Assembly: GCF_001279585.1 (NCBI RefSeq)
Contig: NZ_LGEC01000083.1
Span: 1 to 55,589 of the forward strand
DNA: 55,589 nt
Direction of reading: 5' to 3'
DNA from: Nocardiopsis sp. NRRL B-16309
GTDB lineage: Bacteria > Actinomycetota > Actinomycetes > Streptosporangiales > Streptosporangiaceae
Positions 35,490-44,533 of the stretch are shown here, one piece after another. The notes below the pieces were generated by a model. It was given only the letters and a program-made list of their open reading frames with translations. It was not told the origin of the DNA and made no database searches. How positions within the stretch are numbered: the stretch's first letter is position 1; every line of letters begins with the position of its first letter. The position numbers were made by a program, and so were the translations under genes.

Positions 35490-37015
35490 GCCGCCTCCCC
35501 GGGGGTGGCGCGGATGGCCTGGTCGGTGTCGTACAGGCGGCGTTCGGCGTTGGTGAGCGTGAGGTCGATGGGCAGGCCCTGGCGGCCCTGCACCTTCAGC
35601 ATGATCTTGCCGCGCCCGGGGTGGCGCGCCTCAGCCTGCCAGGAGTCGGGCGCCGCCCAGCGGGTGATCATCGCCCGCTCCCGTGCGGTCATCGGCATGA
35701 TCGCGTGCACGCGCTCCAGCTCGCGCGGGGGCAGCCCGGCCATGGCGGTGATCGCGGAGCGGTCCACGAACCCCCTCGCCTTGGCCCGATCTTCCTCAGT
35801 GGGAAGGGCGTCCAGGTCGGCCAGGGAATGAGTCACCATCACCGACGCCATCCCTTTGGAGCGGCTGAGCCGGGTCAGTGCGTCAGCGTGCTCGACCAGG
35901 CCCGGGGCGCCGCGCAGGGCCCGCCACAGCTCGTCCATGACGCCCATGTAGAAGCGGCGCGGGGCCAGGCCGAGTTGGGCCAAGGCCGAAGAGGCGTCGA
36001 CCAGGCCGAACCCGTAGGCCCAGGTGCACAGCATCGCGGCGGTCAGGAGCTTGTCCCCGGCGCCGCCGGTAGCGGAGATGTCCACGCTCACCAGGGGGGC
36101 GTCCAGGTCGATGGGGCGGGTCGTCTGATCGTCGAAGACGCCGGCGAGGGACCCGGTGCAGAGCAGGTCGAGGGTGAACACCAGCTCATCGGTACGCCGC
36201 AGGTAGTCCTCCCGCGTGCGGGAGCGTGAGGAGGTGACCAGGTCATCGGGGGCCTCGCCGATCACCCGCAGGACGTCGGGCACGGTGGGCTCGGACTCGT
36301 CGGAGCGTGCGTCGAGCAGGTCGATGGCCCTGCCGAGCAGGACCTCTTCGGCGTTGGTCAGCGGTGATTCCCGGACCAGTGTGCACAGCGCCAGCAGCAA
36401 CGACAGCCGCCGGGAGCGTACCTCCCAGCGCAGTTTCTCGGCATCGGGGCCCTCCATGCGCTTGAGGGCCCGACCCAATGGCCCGGCGTCCAGGGGGTTG
36501 ATCCGGTCCAGGCCGCGGCCGACCCTGATGACCTGACCGCCCAAAAAGTCGACCAGGTCGGTGTAGTCGGGCTTGGAGTCGCCCAGGATCAGGGCCCGGG
36601 TGCCGCGGGCCACCGCGCCGGTGATCAACCTCTTCACGAAGGTCGATTTGCCGGTGCCGGGCTGGCCGAGTACGAACACCCCCGGGTTGGTGACCAACCC
36701 GGCCCGGAGCCACTCCAGCGGGTCCATGCACACGACTTCGCCGTGCAACTGGTGGCGGCCGATCGGCGTGCCGACGGTGGGGGTCCCCGCTCCTGCCGTG
36801 AAGGGGAACATCCCGCACAGCTGCGTGGTCGTCCCCTGGATCTCCACTCCGGGCGTGATGTGGGCGACCCGGCCGCTGTTGGGATGGCGCCACCCCCACA
36901 GGGGCGCCACGTGGGACAGATCCACGTCCGGGTCCAGGTGCGACAGGGGCGGGGCGTCTTTGGGGTGCTGCACCGAGGCTGCGGGCTTCTCGGAGCGGCG
37001 ACGTAGCAGGGACAC
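35486..37015 (-). CDS. VirB4-like conjugation ATPase, 509 aa
   Basis: Walker A GQPGTGKSTF near residue 121 and Walker B YMGVMDELWRAL near 359, with the intervening SKPDYTDLV segment and a late RSKGMASVMVTHSLADLDAL stretch, identify the C-terminal ATPase part of a VirB4/TraE-type protein. In actinobacterial systems the N-terminal VirB4 part resides in the separate SCO6880-type protein encoded immediately upstream (12 bp away), which fits the shorter length here. GTG at 37015 has GAAAAGG upstream. It would energise channel assembly and substrate transport. Confidence 0.88.
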   Translation of the reverse strand: MSLLRRRSEKPAASVQHPKDAPPLSHLDPDVDLSHVAPLWGWRHPNSGRVAHITPGVEIQGTTTQLCGMFPFTAGAGTPTVGTPIGRHQLHGEVVCMDPLEWLRAGLVTNPGVFVLGQPGTGKSTFVKRLITGAVARGTRALILGDSKPDYTDLVDFLGGQVIRVGRGLDRINPLDAGPLGRALKRMEGPDAEKLRWEVRSRRLSLLLALCTLVRESPLTNAEEVLLGRAIDLLDARSDESEPTVPDVLRVIGEAPDDLVTSSRSRTREDYLRRTDELVFTLDLLCTGSLAGVFDDQTTRPIDLDAPLVSVDISATGGAGDKLLTAAMLCTWAYGFGLVDASSALAQLGLAPRRFYMGVMDELWRALRGAPGLVEHADALTRLSRSKGMASVMVTHSLADLDALPTEEDRAKARGFVDRSAITAMAGLPPRELERVHAIMPMTARERAMITRWAAPDSWQAEARHPGRGKIMLKVQGRQGLPIDLTLTNAERRLYDTDQAIRATPGEAA

Positions 37016-37027
37016 GTCTGGCCTTTT

Positions 37028-38503
37028 CTAGTTGCGCAGTTCGTAGGCGAGCGCGGGCGGGAAAATGCCGCAGGGCAGTGTGGCCGCGAACCCCGCGGCT
37101 TGGGAGTGGTAGAGGCGTCGCAGGCGGATCTTGCACGTCTCGGCGGACGCCTCCATCTCCGCGACGGCGCGGGGCAGCTGCTCCGGGTCAGTGACGGTGA
37201 CGGTGGCGTAGACCGTCATCAGGCTCACCCCGGCCCCGGCCGCTTCCTCCTGGGCGGCTTGGCGGGCCCTGGCCTGGTCCACGGCATCGCGGGCACTCTC
37301 ATCGCGGCCCTGCTGAGAGCGCACCGCGGCCCGGAAGTCGGCCGCGTTGACCTCCGACTCCAGGATGCGAGCGGCGTTCTGGGCGCTGTAGGCGCGGTAG
37401 AAGAGGGTGACTCGCTTGGGGTCGCGGGTCGGTGAGAGCAGGCCGGCCAGGATCTGGGACTGCACGTTCTGCCTGGGCGCTTCGTTCCAGGCCCAGCTCA
37501 CGCTCAGGGCGCCGCTGTGCTCGTAGTGGCGTGCGTGCTCGTGGGCGCCGATGGGACCCGCGTCCTCCCAGATGACATGGTCGGGGTTCTCGTCCAAGGC
37601 CTGGTCCACTGGGCCGCGCGCATCCGGGTCGAAGGCCACCCGTACCGCAGCGGCCACCTGGGCGGCGCTGGCCCGGCCCACCACGGCCACCCCGCATCCG
37701 GCCAAGGACGTCTCCAGTTGGCTCAAGCTGTGGCCGACCTCGCCGATGGCCTCCTCCATCGTCTTGGGCCGGGCGGGGAACTGGCCGGGGTCGAAGGTGA
37801 TCGTCACCCTCGTCTCGACGTCGGCGGCCGCAGCAGGAGCGGTGTGCACCAGTTCGGTCATGATGTCGCGGGCCCGTTCGGGGGCCTCGGGCGAGAGCGA
37901 GGCGTACACCCGCTCGGCCAGGACGGAGCCGGCCTCAGGCGCGGTGTCCACGGTGACCGCCACCCACAGCACCTGAGGCATGTGGCCCAGGCCGCTGAGC
38001 CAGTTGCCCCAGTTCGCGACCCAGGTGTCCACCTCGTCGACGTCGGCCAGCCAGATCGAGGAGGGAGCCACCCTCAGCGTCGCGGTCAGATGACCGGTGC
38101 GACGGTTCCAGACGACCCCGTAGTCGGAGCCCAGGCCATCGCTGGCGCTCTTGAGCTGCAACGGAGCCAAGAGTCCCGGGAGTTGGAAGGCGTGGGGGTG
38201 ATCGGTCAGGACCCCGGACTTGTAGCGGTTGTGGCCCTGCATGGTCGACATGGCCCAACGCAGGCGCTGCACCAGGACCATGCCGACGGGCTCTCCGTGG
38301 ACGGGGATGAGCACTGCGGCGGCCACCAGCAGCGCCGGCGGGGTCACCCACAGCAGTAGCGGCGGTGAGATCTGCGCGGTCAGGATCAGCACGATGAAGG
38401 CACCCAACAGAGTGAGGGTGCCGCCCATGCCCAGCCCGAAGAAGCCGACGCCGCGGCTGCGCCGCCACCCGCCGTAGGTGCGTGGGGGGGAGGAGTCCTC
38501 CAT
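37028..38503 (-). CDS. SCO6880-family conjugation protein (PrgI/VirB3-VirB4 N-terminal type), 491 aa
   Basis: After a Gly/Arg-rich start come two membrane helices (about residues 24-42 and 47-66, PrgI/VirB3-like), then RLRWAMSTMQGHNRYKSG and a large soluble region resembling the N-terminal part of VirB4. This architecture and the position directly before the VirB4-like ATPase are those of the SCO6880 family. Its ATG shares one base with the stop of the TrbL-like gene. It is expected to link the inner-membrane channel to the ATPase. Confidence 0.85.
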   Translation of the reverse strand: MEDSSPPRTYGGWRRSRGVGFFGLGMGGTLTLLGAFIVLILTAQISPPLLLWVTPPALLVAAAVLIPVHGEPVGMVLVQRLRWAMSTMQGHNRYKSGVLTDHPHAFQLPGLLAPLQLKSASDGLGSDYGVVWNRRTGHLTATLRVAPSSIWLADVDEVDTWVANWGNWLSGLGHMPQVLWVAVTVDTAPEAGSVLAERVYASLSPEAPERARDIMTELVHTAPAAAADVETRVTITFDPGQFPARPKTMEEAIGEVGHSLSQLETSLAGCGVAVVGRASAAQVAAAVRVAFDPDARGPVDQALDENPDHVIWEDAGPIGAHEHARHYEHSGALSVSWAWNEAPRQNVQSQILAGLLSPTRDPKRVTLFYRAYSAQNAARILESEVNAADFRAAVRSQQGRDESARDAVDQARARQAAQEEAAGAGVSLMTVYATVTVTDPEQLPRAVAEMEASAETCKIRLRRLYHSQAAGFAATLPCGIFPPALAYELRN

Positions 38504-39903
38504 TACTTTCCGCCCTTTCCTGTTGTTGCACTCGATGAGCCCGCGGCCTGCTTGGCTGAGTTGACGCCTGAGGAAGCGCCTTGCTGGGCGACTTTGGCTC
38601 CTGCTGCCAGCGGTGTGGCGCTGGTGGCCGCCGTCGAGGCCGCCTTGGTGAGCCCGCCGCTCGAACCCGACGACCCCGACGACGGATTGTGGGGACGATT
38701 ACCTCCGGTGGAGGAGGAAGAGGGCTTGGCGCCCGCTGGCGGGGTATCGGAGCTCTGGGTGGGCTGCTTGCCAGAGGCGTCTTCCTTGGCGCCGGTGGGC
38801 CCGGTCCCTCCTGCTTGAGAGCCGCCTCCCAGGCCTCCGCGGCCGGTGGAGTGGGTCTGTTCGGCGCTGCCCAGACGCTGGTTGGTGGAGGCCGCCTGCT
38901 GGGAGGCGCCACCACCCCCGGAGGAAGCTGAGGCACCGAGCGCGCCCGCGGCCATTCCCCCGCCGCCCATCCCCGGGGTTCCCGGGCCGGCGACAGAGCC
39001 GGACGCCCACGAGAACAGGCTCGTCAGGACGGGCAATGCGACCAGTGAGACCAGGAGCATCATCAGACCGGAGAAGTATGTGGTCAGGTCCTCGCCTTCG
39101 ACGATGAAGGTGAAGGTGGTCGCGTAGACGAAGGCGACCGTGGGCTTGTACAGGATCAGCGCCAGGAGCCAGCCAGTGACCTTGTGGAACCACGGGGAGG
39201 TCGCCTTCATCAACATCCCGGCCGCCGCCAGCGGCAAAAGGGCGGCCAGGATGATGATGACCGCCTCGCGGAAGACCAGGAGAATGACCTGGACCGCGGC
39301 GACGACCATCACCACCAGGCCGAAGATGATGATCATGCCGAGACCGGCCCACAACCCCGCGATGTTGGCGTCGGGATCGATCTCTCCCCCGGAGTACTGG
39401 CCGAAGGTCAGCACGTACACGAGCCGGTCTTCGAGTTCTTCGGTGCGGGTGCCTTGGATCACCCATTGGGATAGCTGGTCGGCGAAGTTGATCGAGGCGT
39501 TGGCGACCGGCAGACCGATGACCTGCACGGCGATCAGCACCAACAGGCCGGTACCCAGGGGCAGGAGCGGATTCGCTTTCCTGCTCAGCACCATTTTCCC
39601 GGCGGCGACGACAACACCGAGGGCCGCCACGAGATAGATGATGGGCGATAGGTAGCCGCCCATCGTGTCAATAGTCGACCCCGCTGCCCCCGTCGAGAGG
39701 TTGAGGCTATCCGGGGCGACGATCCAACCGACCAGAAGGTTCAGGACGGTGGCGACACCCTCGTTGATAATCTGTGCCAGGTTCTCCATGGCGGCTTCAG
39801 CCTCCCCCCTGACCGTGTTGGTCACAGCATCCCGGAGGTTTCCCTCGACGGTTTCCCTCAGACTGTCCATGTGCAGGGAAAGGCAGTCTCCGAGGTTCAC
39901 CAT
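38503..39903 (-). CDS. VirB6/TrbL-like polytopic membrane protein with Gly/Ser tail, 466 aa
   Basis: ATG at 39903 is preferred (AGGCGGAG upstream); ATG at 39942 is a possible alternative without RBS. An N-terminal amphipathic segment is followed by at least six membrane helices (about residues 80-300), including two long Val/Ile/Leu-rich ones. The last 150 residues are an extremely Gly/Ser/Ala/Thr-rich, disordered tail, as in actinobacterial TrbL/SCO6881-like proteins. It should form the inner-membrane channel. Confidence 0.82.
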   Translation of the reverse strand: MVNLGDCLSLHMDSLRETVEGNLRDAVTNTVRGEAEAAMENLAQIINEGVATVLNLLVGWIVAPDSLNLSTGAAGSTIDTMGGYLSPIIYLVAALGVVVAAGKMVLSRKANPLLPLGTGLLVLIAVQVIGLPVANASINFADQLSQWVIQGTRTEELEDRLVYVLTFGQYSGGEIDPDANIAGLWAGLGMIIIFGLVVMVVAAVQVILLVFREAVIIILAALLPLAAAGMLMKATSPWFHKVTGWLLALILYKPTVAFVYATTFTFIVEGEDLTTYFSGLMMLLVSLVALPVLTSLFSWASGSVAGPGTPGMGGGGMAAGALGASASSGGGGASQQAASTNQRLGSAEQTHSTGRGGLGGGSQAGGTGPTGAKEDASGKQPTQSSDTPPAGAKPSSSSTGGNRPHNPSSGSSGSSGGLTKAASTAATSATPLAAGAKVAQQGASSGVNSAKQAAGSSSATTGKGGK

Positions 39904-39950
39904 GATGTCTCCGCCTTGGCACTCTTCGAGTGATTCAGGCATGGCGACCG

Positions 39951-40679
39951 CTATTCATGGGCGAACTCGGTGAATCCGTGGGTGATCATTTCTTCGGCAT
40001 CCAGCAGGCGCACGTGGTCCATGTCGCTCTCGGGGACGAGCCTGCGCCAGTCGCCATCGGCCCACAGCAGGGTGACCAGCATTCCGCTCGTCGTGGGGGA
40101 ACCGTCTCCCTGCTCGGTGTGCGCGTTCACAGCCAGCTCGATGACCGCACCTGACTCGCTGTACTCGTGCACGAGGTAGCCGTGGGGCTCCAGCGATCCG
40201 CGATCGGGGTTGGGCTCAAAGCCGAGGCGGTCCATCGCGGCGATGCGCTCCTCGGTATGCTCTCCCGTCCACTGCTCCTCCAGCGAGGTACGGATCACCT
40301 GTTCTGGCAGGTCGGCGCTGCGGTCCCCCTGGAAGAAGATGTGCAGCGCCGCCAGGACGGCGCCGCTCTCGGTGCGGGTGAACCCGCGTACCCAGCCCTG
40401 GTCGTCCTCCAGAGGCCCGTGCTCGGCGGAGAAGGGCAGGGTGATGCCGCCGTGCTCGCGCCAGGCCAGGCCCTGGACATCGAGCGTCTCCTCCTGGGCG
40501 GTGGAGGTGGTCTGCTCGGTGTCCGCTTGGGTGGTGTTCTCCTGCGTGGGCGCGGTTGCGGTGGTGCGTCCGACACCGAAAGCGAGCGCCACGACCACCA
40601 GCGCGGCCCCAGCCAGCATCCACATCTTCTTCTTGTCCGGCCCAGGGGTCTCATAGGGCGCGAACGTCGATCGGCGCAT
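39951..40679 (-). CDS. Single-pass membrane protein of the transfer operon, 242 aa
   Basis: ATG at 40679 overlaps the stop of the pilin-like gene. A short basic cytoplasmic start (PGPDKKKM), one membrane helix (about residues 19-36), a Thr/Gln/Glu-rich linker and an extracytoplasmic domain of about 170 residues with a C-terminal beta-rich part (AVIELAVNAHTEQGDGSP, TLLWADGDWRRLV). The topology matches VirB8-like scaffold proteins, and the last strands resemble an NTF2-like fold. This is topology-based inference. Confidence 0.75.
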   Translation of the reverse strand: MRRSTFAPYETPGPDKKKMWMLAGAALVVVALAFGVGRTTATAPTQENTTQADTEQTTSTAQEETLDVQGLAWREHGGITLPFSAEHGPLEDDQGWVRGFTRTESGAVLAALHIFFQGDRSADLPEQVIRTSLEEQWTGEHTEERIAAMDRLGFEPNPDRGSLEPHGYLVHEYSESGAVIELAVNAHTEQGDGSPTTSGMLVTLLWADGDWRRLVPESDMDHVRLLDAEEMITHGFTEFAHE

Positions 40680-40975
40680 CACAGGAACGAGTTGATCAGT
40701 GGCGCGCCGATTGCCAGCAGGGAAATCCCTCCGATAACCCAGGGGATTCCCATGGCGCCGTCCGCGGACATCTGGTGTCGATTGCGCCGACCCATGATCA
40801 TCTGGCCAGCGCAGTAGAGGATCCCCAGCATGCCCAACGACATGACGATCCATTTGGCATAAGAGATCACCTGGTTCACAGGCCCTTGTAGGCCCTCTGG
40901 AACAGCGGGGGCGGGATTGGGGACCGCCAAGTAGAAGAGGGAGGAATCCACGGGGGTCGAGAGAATATCGATCAT
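40679..40975 (-). CDS. Pilin-like (VirB2/TrbC-type) small membrane protein, 98 aa
   Basis: Two hydrophobic helices (about residues 36-58 and 74-95) separated by a short basic loop (GRRNRHQ) follow a short Pro-rich leader. Size, topology and position at the head of the conjugation genes fit VirB2/TrbC-type proteins. The Phe/Leu C-terminus overlaps the next start codon. In Gram-positive systems this component may be a membrane subunit rather than a pilus. Confidence 0.75.
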   Translation of the reverse strand: MIDILSTPVDSSLFYLAVPNPAPAVPEGLQGPVNQVISYAKWIVMSLGMLGILYCAGQMIMGRRNRHQMSADGAMGIPWVIGGISLLAIGAPLINSFL

Positions 40976-40977
40976 CG

Positions 40978-41451
40978 CTAGGCTTTCTGGACAATCTCTA
41001 GCACTTGGCTGATCTCGGACTGGGATTTGCGAGGCAGTTCCTCCAGCGGCGGCACGCTCTCGCTGGTGCGCAGCAGCGAGAGGTAGGACATGCGGTGCAC
41101 GGTCGTGTGGCCTTCGAGCATGCGAAAGCGCACGCGCGCCTCGCGCGGCTCGCTTCCCACACCGTCGGCGACCACGACCAGGCAGGCGGCCTCCAGGCCC
41201 TGCTCGCGCAGCCCTTTGATGGCGGCCGAGGCCGCCTCGGCCGAACGCACGGTGTTGCGCGAGGTCAGCACGATGGGGCGGCCGTGAGCGTGAACGCCTC
41301 GAACCCGGCCGTCGGGGGCCATGAGCGGTCCCACGTCGTAGACGGGGTCCGGCAGCATGGCAGCCAGCGTGCTGGCCCCTGAACCGCCGTGTGCTCCCAC
41401 GATGACGACGCCGGGCGCCTCATCCGGCTCCGAACCGGTCTCTTCTGCCAT
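40978..41451 (-). CDS. Small P-loop protein at the head of the transfer operon (DUF6668-like), 157 aa
   Basis: ATG at 41451 follows GGGAG; the frame extends to 41505 in sequence without RBS. After an acidic start it has VVIVGAHGGSGASTLAAMLP, a P-loop of the SIMIBI type with Ser in place of the usual Lys, then VLTSRNTVRSAEAAS and CLVVVADGVG strands. A lysine in the P-loop is not obvious, so ATP hydrolysis is uncertain. Similar proteins start T4SS-like operons in actinobacteria; I recall them as DUF6668, not verified here. Confidence 0.7.
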   Translation of the reverse strand: MAEETGSEPDEAPGVVIVGAHGGSGASTLAAMLPDPVYDVGPLMAPDGRVRGVHAHGRPIVLTSRNTVRSAEAASAAIKGLREQGLEAACLVVVADGVGSEPREARVRFRMLEGHTTVHRMSYLSLLRTSESVPPLEELPRKSQSEISQVLEIVQKA

Positions 41452-41560
41452 GAACCCACTCCCATACGGACAAGCATCACAGAATGAAATTCCATGATTA
41501 CTCACAGTGATTCAGGCGGTAGCCTACCGATGTCACCGACGGTTTGCGCAAGGAGTGCTC
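41452..41560. promoter_or_regulatory. Divergent promoter region of the two transfer operons
   Basis: The minus-strand transfer operon and the plus-strand lipoprotein/hydrolase pair start from this 109-bp segment, so the divergent promoters must lie here. It is less GC-rich than its surroundings. No convincing -35/-10 pair was assigned. Confidence 0.4.
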
Positions 41561-42175
41561 GTGTTCAGCTCGCCCTGGTCCCCCGGGCAGACCCGGCAGG
41601 GGCGGCCCGGCAGGAGGGTCTGGTCGGTGACCGTGTTCATGGCCGTGGCCGCGCTGAGCGGGTGCCACACGCACACCGTGCCGCCGCCGAACCCCGCACC
41701 CTCCGCCACCACAGCCACCGCCGCGGTCACACCGAGTCCCAAACCCACCTCCGCGCCGCCCGAAGGCCGCGTGCGCATCCCCGCCAGCGACCCCGACTCG
41801 GCCACCGAGGTCGCCGAGTCCTTCGTGGTGGCCTACTGGTCCTACGACGCCCGGAGCGACACAGCCGACAGCCGGACCGAGCGCATCCGCCCCTACGCGA
41901 CCAGCGCACTGCTCACACAGGAACAGGGGGCGCGCCCCCCGTCCGCCGAGTGGTCCCGTGCCCAGGAGAACGACGAGCTGGTGCAGATCACCGAGCCGCG
42001 CGCCTACCGCGACCCCTCAGCCCCCGAGCCCAACGACCTCATGACGATGCTGCTGATCGAGGGCACCCGCACCATCACCACAGGTGACGGCGAACGCTCC
42101 GAACCGCTGCCCACCCAGGTGCTGTCCCTGGTGAACCACGACGGCGCCTGGTACGTCAACGAGTTCCTCCGCTGA
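41561..42175 (+). CDS. TcpC/VirB8-like lipoprotein, 204 aa
   Basis: GTG at 41561 follows AGGAG. A basic start (GRPGRRVW) and hydrophobic core end in the lipobox L-S-G-C (Cys35). After a Pro/Ala/Thr-rich spacer, residues about 90-204 (ATEVAESFVVAYWSYDARSD, YATSALL, VLSLVNHDGAWYVNEFLR) fit the NTF2-like fold of TcpC/VirB8 proteins, which scaffold the channel outside the membrane. One base separates its stop from the hydrolase gene's ATG, so they act together. Confidence 0.75.
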   Translation: MFSSPWSPGQTRQGRPGRRVWSVTVFMAVAALSGCHTHTVPPPNPAPSATTATAAVTPSPKPTSAPPEGRVRIPASDPDSATEVAESFVVAYWSYDARSDTADSRTERIRPYATSALLTQEQGARPPSAEWSRAQENDELVQITEPRAYRDPSAPEPNDLMTMLLIEGTRTITTGDGERSEPLPTQVLSLVNHDGAWYVNEFLR

Positions 42176-42176
42176 G

Positions 42177-43229
42177 ATGCCGCTCTTCAAGATCTTCGGC
42201 GTCTGCGGCCTCGTCTACGCGCTCATGTGCCTCATGCTCCTGCTCACCCTCATCCCCGAGGACGAGACGCTCTCAGGGCGGGGCGGCCTCAGCGGGGCAC
42301 CCACCGAGTTCGCCCTGGAGGACATCCCCCCGCACTACCTGGTGCTGTACCAGGACGCCGCCACCTCCCAGAGCTGCCCCATCCCGTGGGCGGTCCTGGC
42401 CGCGGTCGGCAAGATCGAGAGCGACCACGGCCGCTGGCCGGGGAAGGGCATCACCAGCGGGCACAACGACTGGGGGGCCGCGGGCCCTATGCAGTTCGGT
42501 GCCCTGGACGGCTCAGCCGCGGGCAACTCCTGGGGTGGGCAGCCCATCATGGACACCGCCGACCGGCCCGACCAGGGATGGGGCATGGACGGCGACGACG
42601 ACGGGGTCACCAGCGTCTACGACCCCGCAGACGCCATCCCAGCGGCCGCCAACTACCTGTGCGACCACGGCGCCGACGGCGGCACCCTGGAGGACATCCG
42701 TACGGCCCTGTACGGCTACAACCACGCCTGGTGGTACGTGGACAAGGTCATGGCGATGGCGGGCCGCTACGCACACACCCTGGAGCCCGCCCACGAGATC
42801 GCCGCACAGGCCATCGACTGGGCCACCTCCCAAGTCGGCGTCTACTACTTCTGGGGCGGGACCTGCGACGACCCCCGCCGGCCCGGCGACATCCCCGGAG
42901 GGGCCCAGACCTGGAGCCACAACTGCGACTGCGCCTCTCTCATCCGGGCGGCCTACGAGCACGCCGGAATCACCATCGGAGGATGGACCGGCGACCAGGT
43001 CCATGACGGGGTCCGGGTGGACCTCGACGAGATCCAACCCGGCGATCTGATCTTCTCCGCGACCCATGACAGCCGGGGGGTACCCCAACACGTCGTGATG
43101 TACATCGGCAGCGGGCAGACCGTCCACTCCCCCCGCCCGGGCCGGCCGGTCGAGATCGTCGACACCGGCTACCACCTCTCCCCCGGGTGGGCCGGCCAGG
43201 TTCGCCGGGTGGTTCCCGTGCAGGGGTGA
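42177..43229 (+). CDS. VirB1-like lytic transglycosylase plus NlpC/P60 peptidase, 350 aa
   Basis: One N-terminal membrane helix (about residues 4-26), then a lytic transglycosylase domain with catalytic-type Glu in AAVGKIESDHG (near 80), GPMQFG and ALYGYNHAWWYVDKVM, then an NlpC/P60 domain with Cys in CDCASLIRAAYEHAG (near 253) and His in PQHVVMYIG. Together these cut glycan strands and stem peptides, locally opening the cell wall for the conjugation channel (VirB1/TcpG/CwlT role). The domain order and operon with a TcpC-like protein match Gram-positive T4SS modules. Confidence 0.9.
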   Translation: MPLFKIFGVCGLVYALMCLMLLLTLIPEDETLSGRGGLSGAPTEFALEDIPPHYLVLYQDAATSQSCPIPWAVLAAVGKIESDHGRWPGKGITSGHNDWGAAGPMQFGALDGSAAGNSWGGQPIMDTADRPDQGWGMDGDDDGVTSVYDPADAIPAAANYLCDHGADGGTLEDIRTALYGYNHAWWYVDKVMAMAGRYAHTLEPAHEIAAQAIDWATSQVGVYYFWGGTCDDPRRPGDIPGGAQTWSHNCDCASLIRAAYEHAGITIGGWTGDQVHDGVRVDLDEIQPGDLIFSATHDSRGVPQHVVMYIGSGQTVHSPRPGRPVEIVDTGYHLSPGWAGQVRRVVPVQG

Positions 43230-43235
43230 GGCGAC

Positions 43236-44489
43236 TCATCCCTCGGTCAGCCGACGGACGAGCAGAGCTCCCACCTCCATGTAGGCCTCCTGGGTCGCAG
43301 CATGCAGGGCGTCCCACTCGAAGATGCCGCCAGCGTCCAGGTGGTCGTCGAAGGGCACCTGGACCACCCCGTGCCCCCGCGATTTGAAGTGATGCACCAT
43401 CTCGTCCAGGTTCACCGCGCGCCTGGTGGAGCTGTTCACACCCGAGATCACCACGATCGCGCCCCCGGCCAGGTCTTCGTGCCCCAGCTCCTGGAGGAGG
43501 TCCAGCGTGGAGGAGGCGGACAGGGCCGCGTCGACCGCCGGCTCCAGGACGATGATGGCCTGGTGGGCCAGTTCCAGGATTGAGCTCATTGCCGAATGGC
43601 GCAGGCCGGTACCGCAGTCGGTCAGGACCAGGTCGTAGTAGTTCTCGAGCAGGTCCGCAGTGACCTTGTACGAGTCCGCGTCGTATTGGTCGTGCCCCGC
43701 TGTTGCCGTACCGCTGGCCAGGATGTTCAGGCGAGAATCGTTGACCGAGGTGAAGGCCCGCATACGGGTGTAGCGCTGGATCTCATGGACTGATCGGTTG
43801 AGGTCGCGCACCGTCAGGTCGGTGGTGCGCCTGACACGATCTCCCAAGGTGCCGCGATCCGGGTTGCCGTCCACGGCGATCACCCTGCTCTCTCGGAGGG
43901 AGGCCAGCACTGACCCCACGCCGACGGCCGTGGTCGTCTTGCCCACCCCGCCCTTCAGGCTGAGTACCGCCGTGCGGTGGTGCTCGCCCAGCGGAATGGT
44001 GATCTGCTCGTTGAGTGCACGCAGCCGTGCCCGGCGGCGTGACTCCGGGGGGATACGACCTCCGGACAGGCTGGAGAGCCACCAACGAGGCGAGGTCCAC
44101 GAACCGGCCCTGCCGGACGGCGCGGTGCTGACAAAGAGCTGCTCGCCAGATGCCGGTGCGGACGCCCGTACGGTCGTGGCCCCCGGGCGTTCTTCCCGCC
44201 CCTTGGCAGGGCGGGGGGCGGGTGCCGTCGGATGCGGGCGCGCGGCAGGGACGCGGGCCGGAGGGGGCGAGTCGGCCTCAGCGCGAGTGGACGTGTCGAC
44301 CGTCGAACTGGGGGGCGTCGGGGCTGGCCCGGCCGATTCGACTTCGTCGTGCTGGAATTCCGGAATTTGAGGGGGCGAGGTGGATGAAACGGACGTCTTC
44401 TTCAAAGGTGGGGTGTACGCATCACCGACAGGGGTGGCCGTTGGCAGGCCGAGGTGAGAAGTCATAGCACTGATAATGACAGATTCCAC
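43236..44489 (-). CDS. EspI-like MinD/ParA family ATPase with long Pro-rich N-terminus, 417 aa
   Basis: GTG at 44489 has GGAG seven bases upstream. About 130 residues are Pro/Ala/Ser/Thr-rich and disordered, then a MinD-type ATPase: deviant Walker A LKGGVGKTTTA near 182, VIAVDGNPDRGTLG near 208 and YDLVLTDCGTG (Walker B region) near 290. The later VDAALSASSTLDLLQELGHE and VPFDDHLDAGG segments resemble EspI-like MinD proteins of actinobacteria. Such ATPases position complexes at membranes or poles. It faces the next gene head-to-head with a 44-bp gap and converges on the hydrolase gene. Confidence 0.85.
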   Translation of the reverse strand: MESVIISAMTSHLGLPTATPVGDAYTPPLKKTSVSSTSPPQIPEFQHDEVESAGPAPTPPSSTVDTSTRAEADSPPPARVPAARPHPTAPAPRPAKGREERPGATTVRASAPASGEQLFVSTAPSGRAGSWTSPRWWLSSLSGGRIPPESRRRARLRALNEQITIPLGEHHRTAVLSLKGGVGKTTTAVGVGSVLASLRESRVIAVDGNPDRGTLGDRVRRTTDLTVRDLNRSVHEIQRYTRMRAFTSVNDSRLNILASGTATAGHDQYDADSYKVTADLLENYYDLVLTDCGTGLRHSAMSSILELAHQAIIVLEPAVDAALSASSTLDLLQELGHEDLAGGAIVVISGVNSSTRRAVNLDEMVHHFKSRGHGVVQVPFDDHLDAGGIFEWDALHAATQEAYMEVGALLVRRLTEG

Positions 44490-44533
44490 CCGTGTTCTCC
44501 GCCCCTGAAAGCGTGCCCTCGTAGAGTGACCTC

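Noticed and set aside
40978..41451. ParA partition ATPase
   Set aside because: The P-loop lacks the paired lysines of ParA and the protein is only 157 aa; position at the head of the transfer operon fits a T4SS-associated protein instead.
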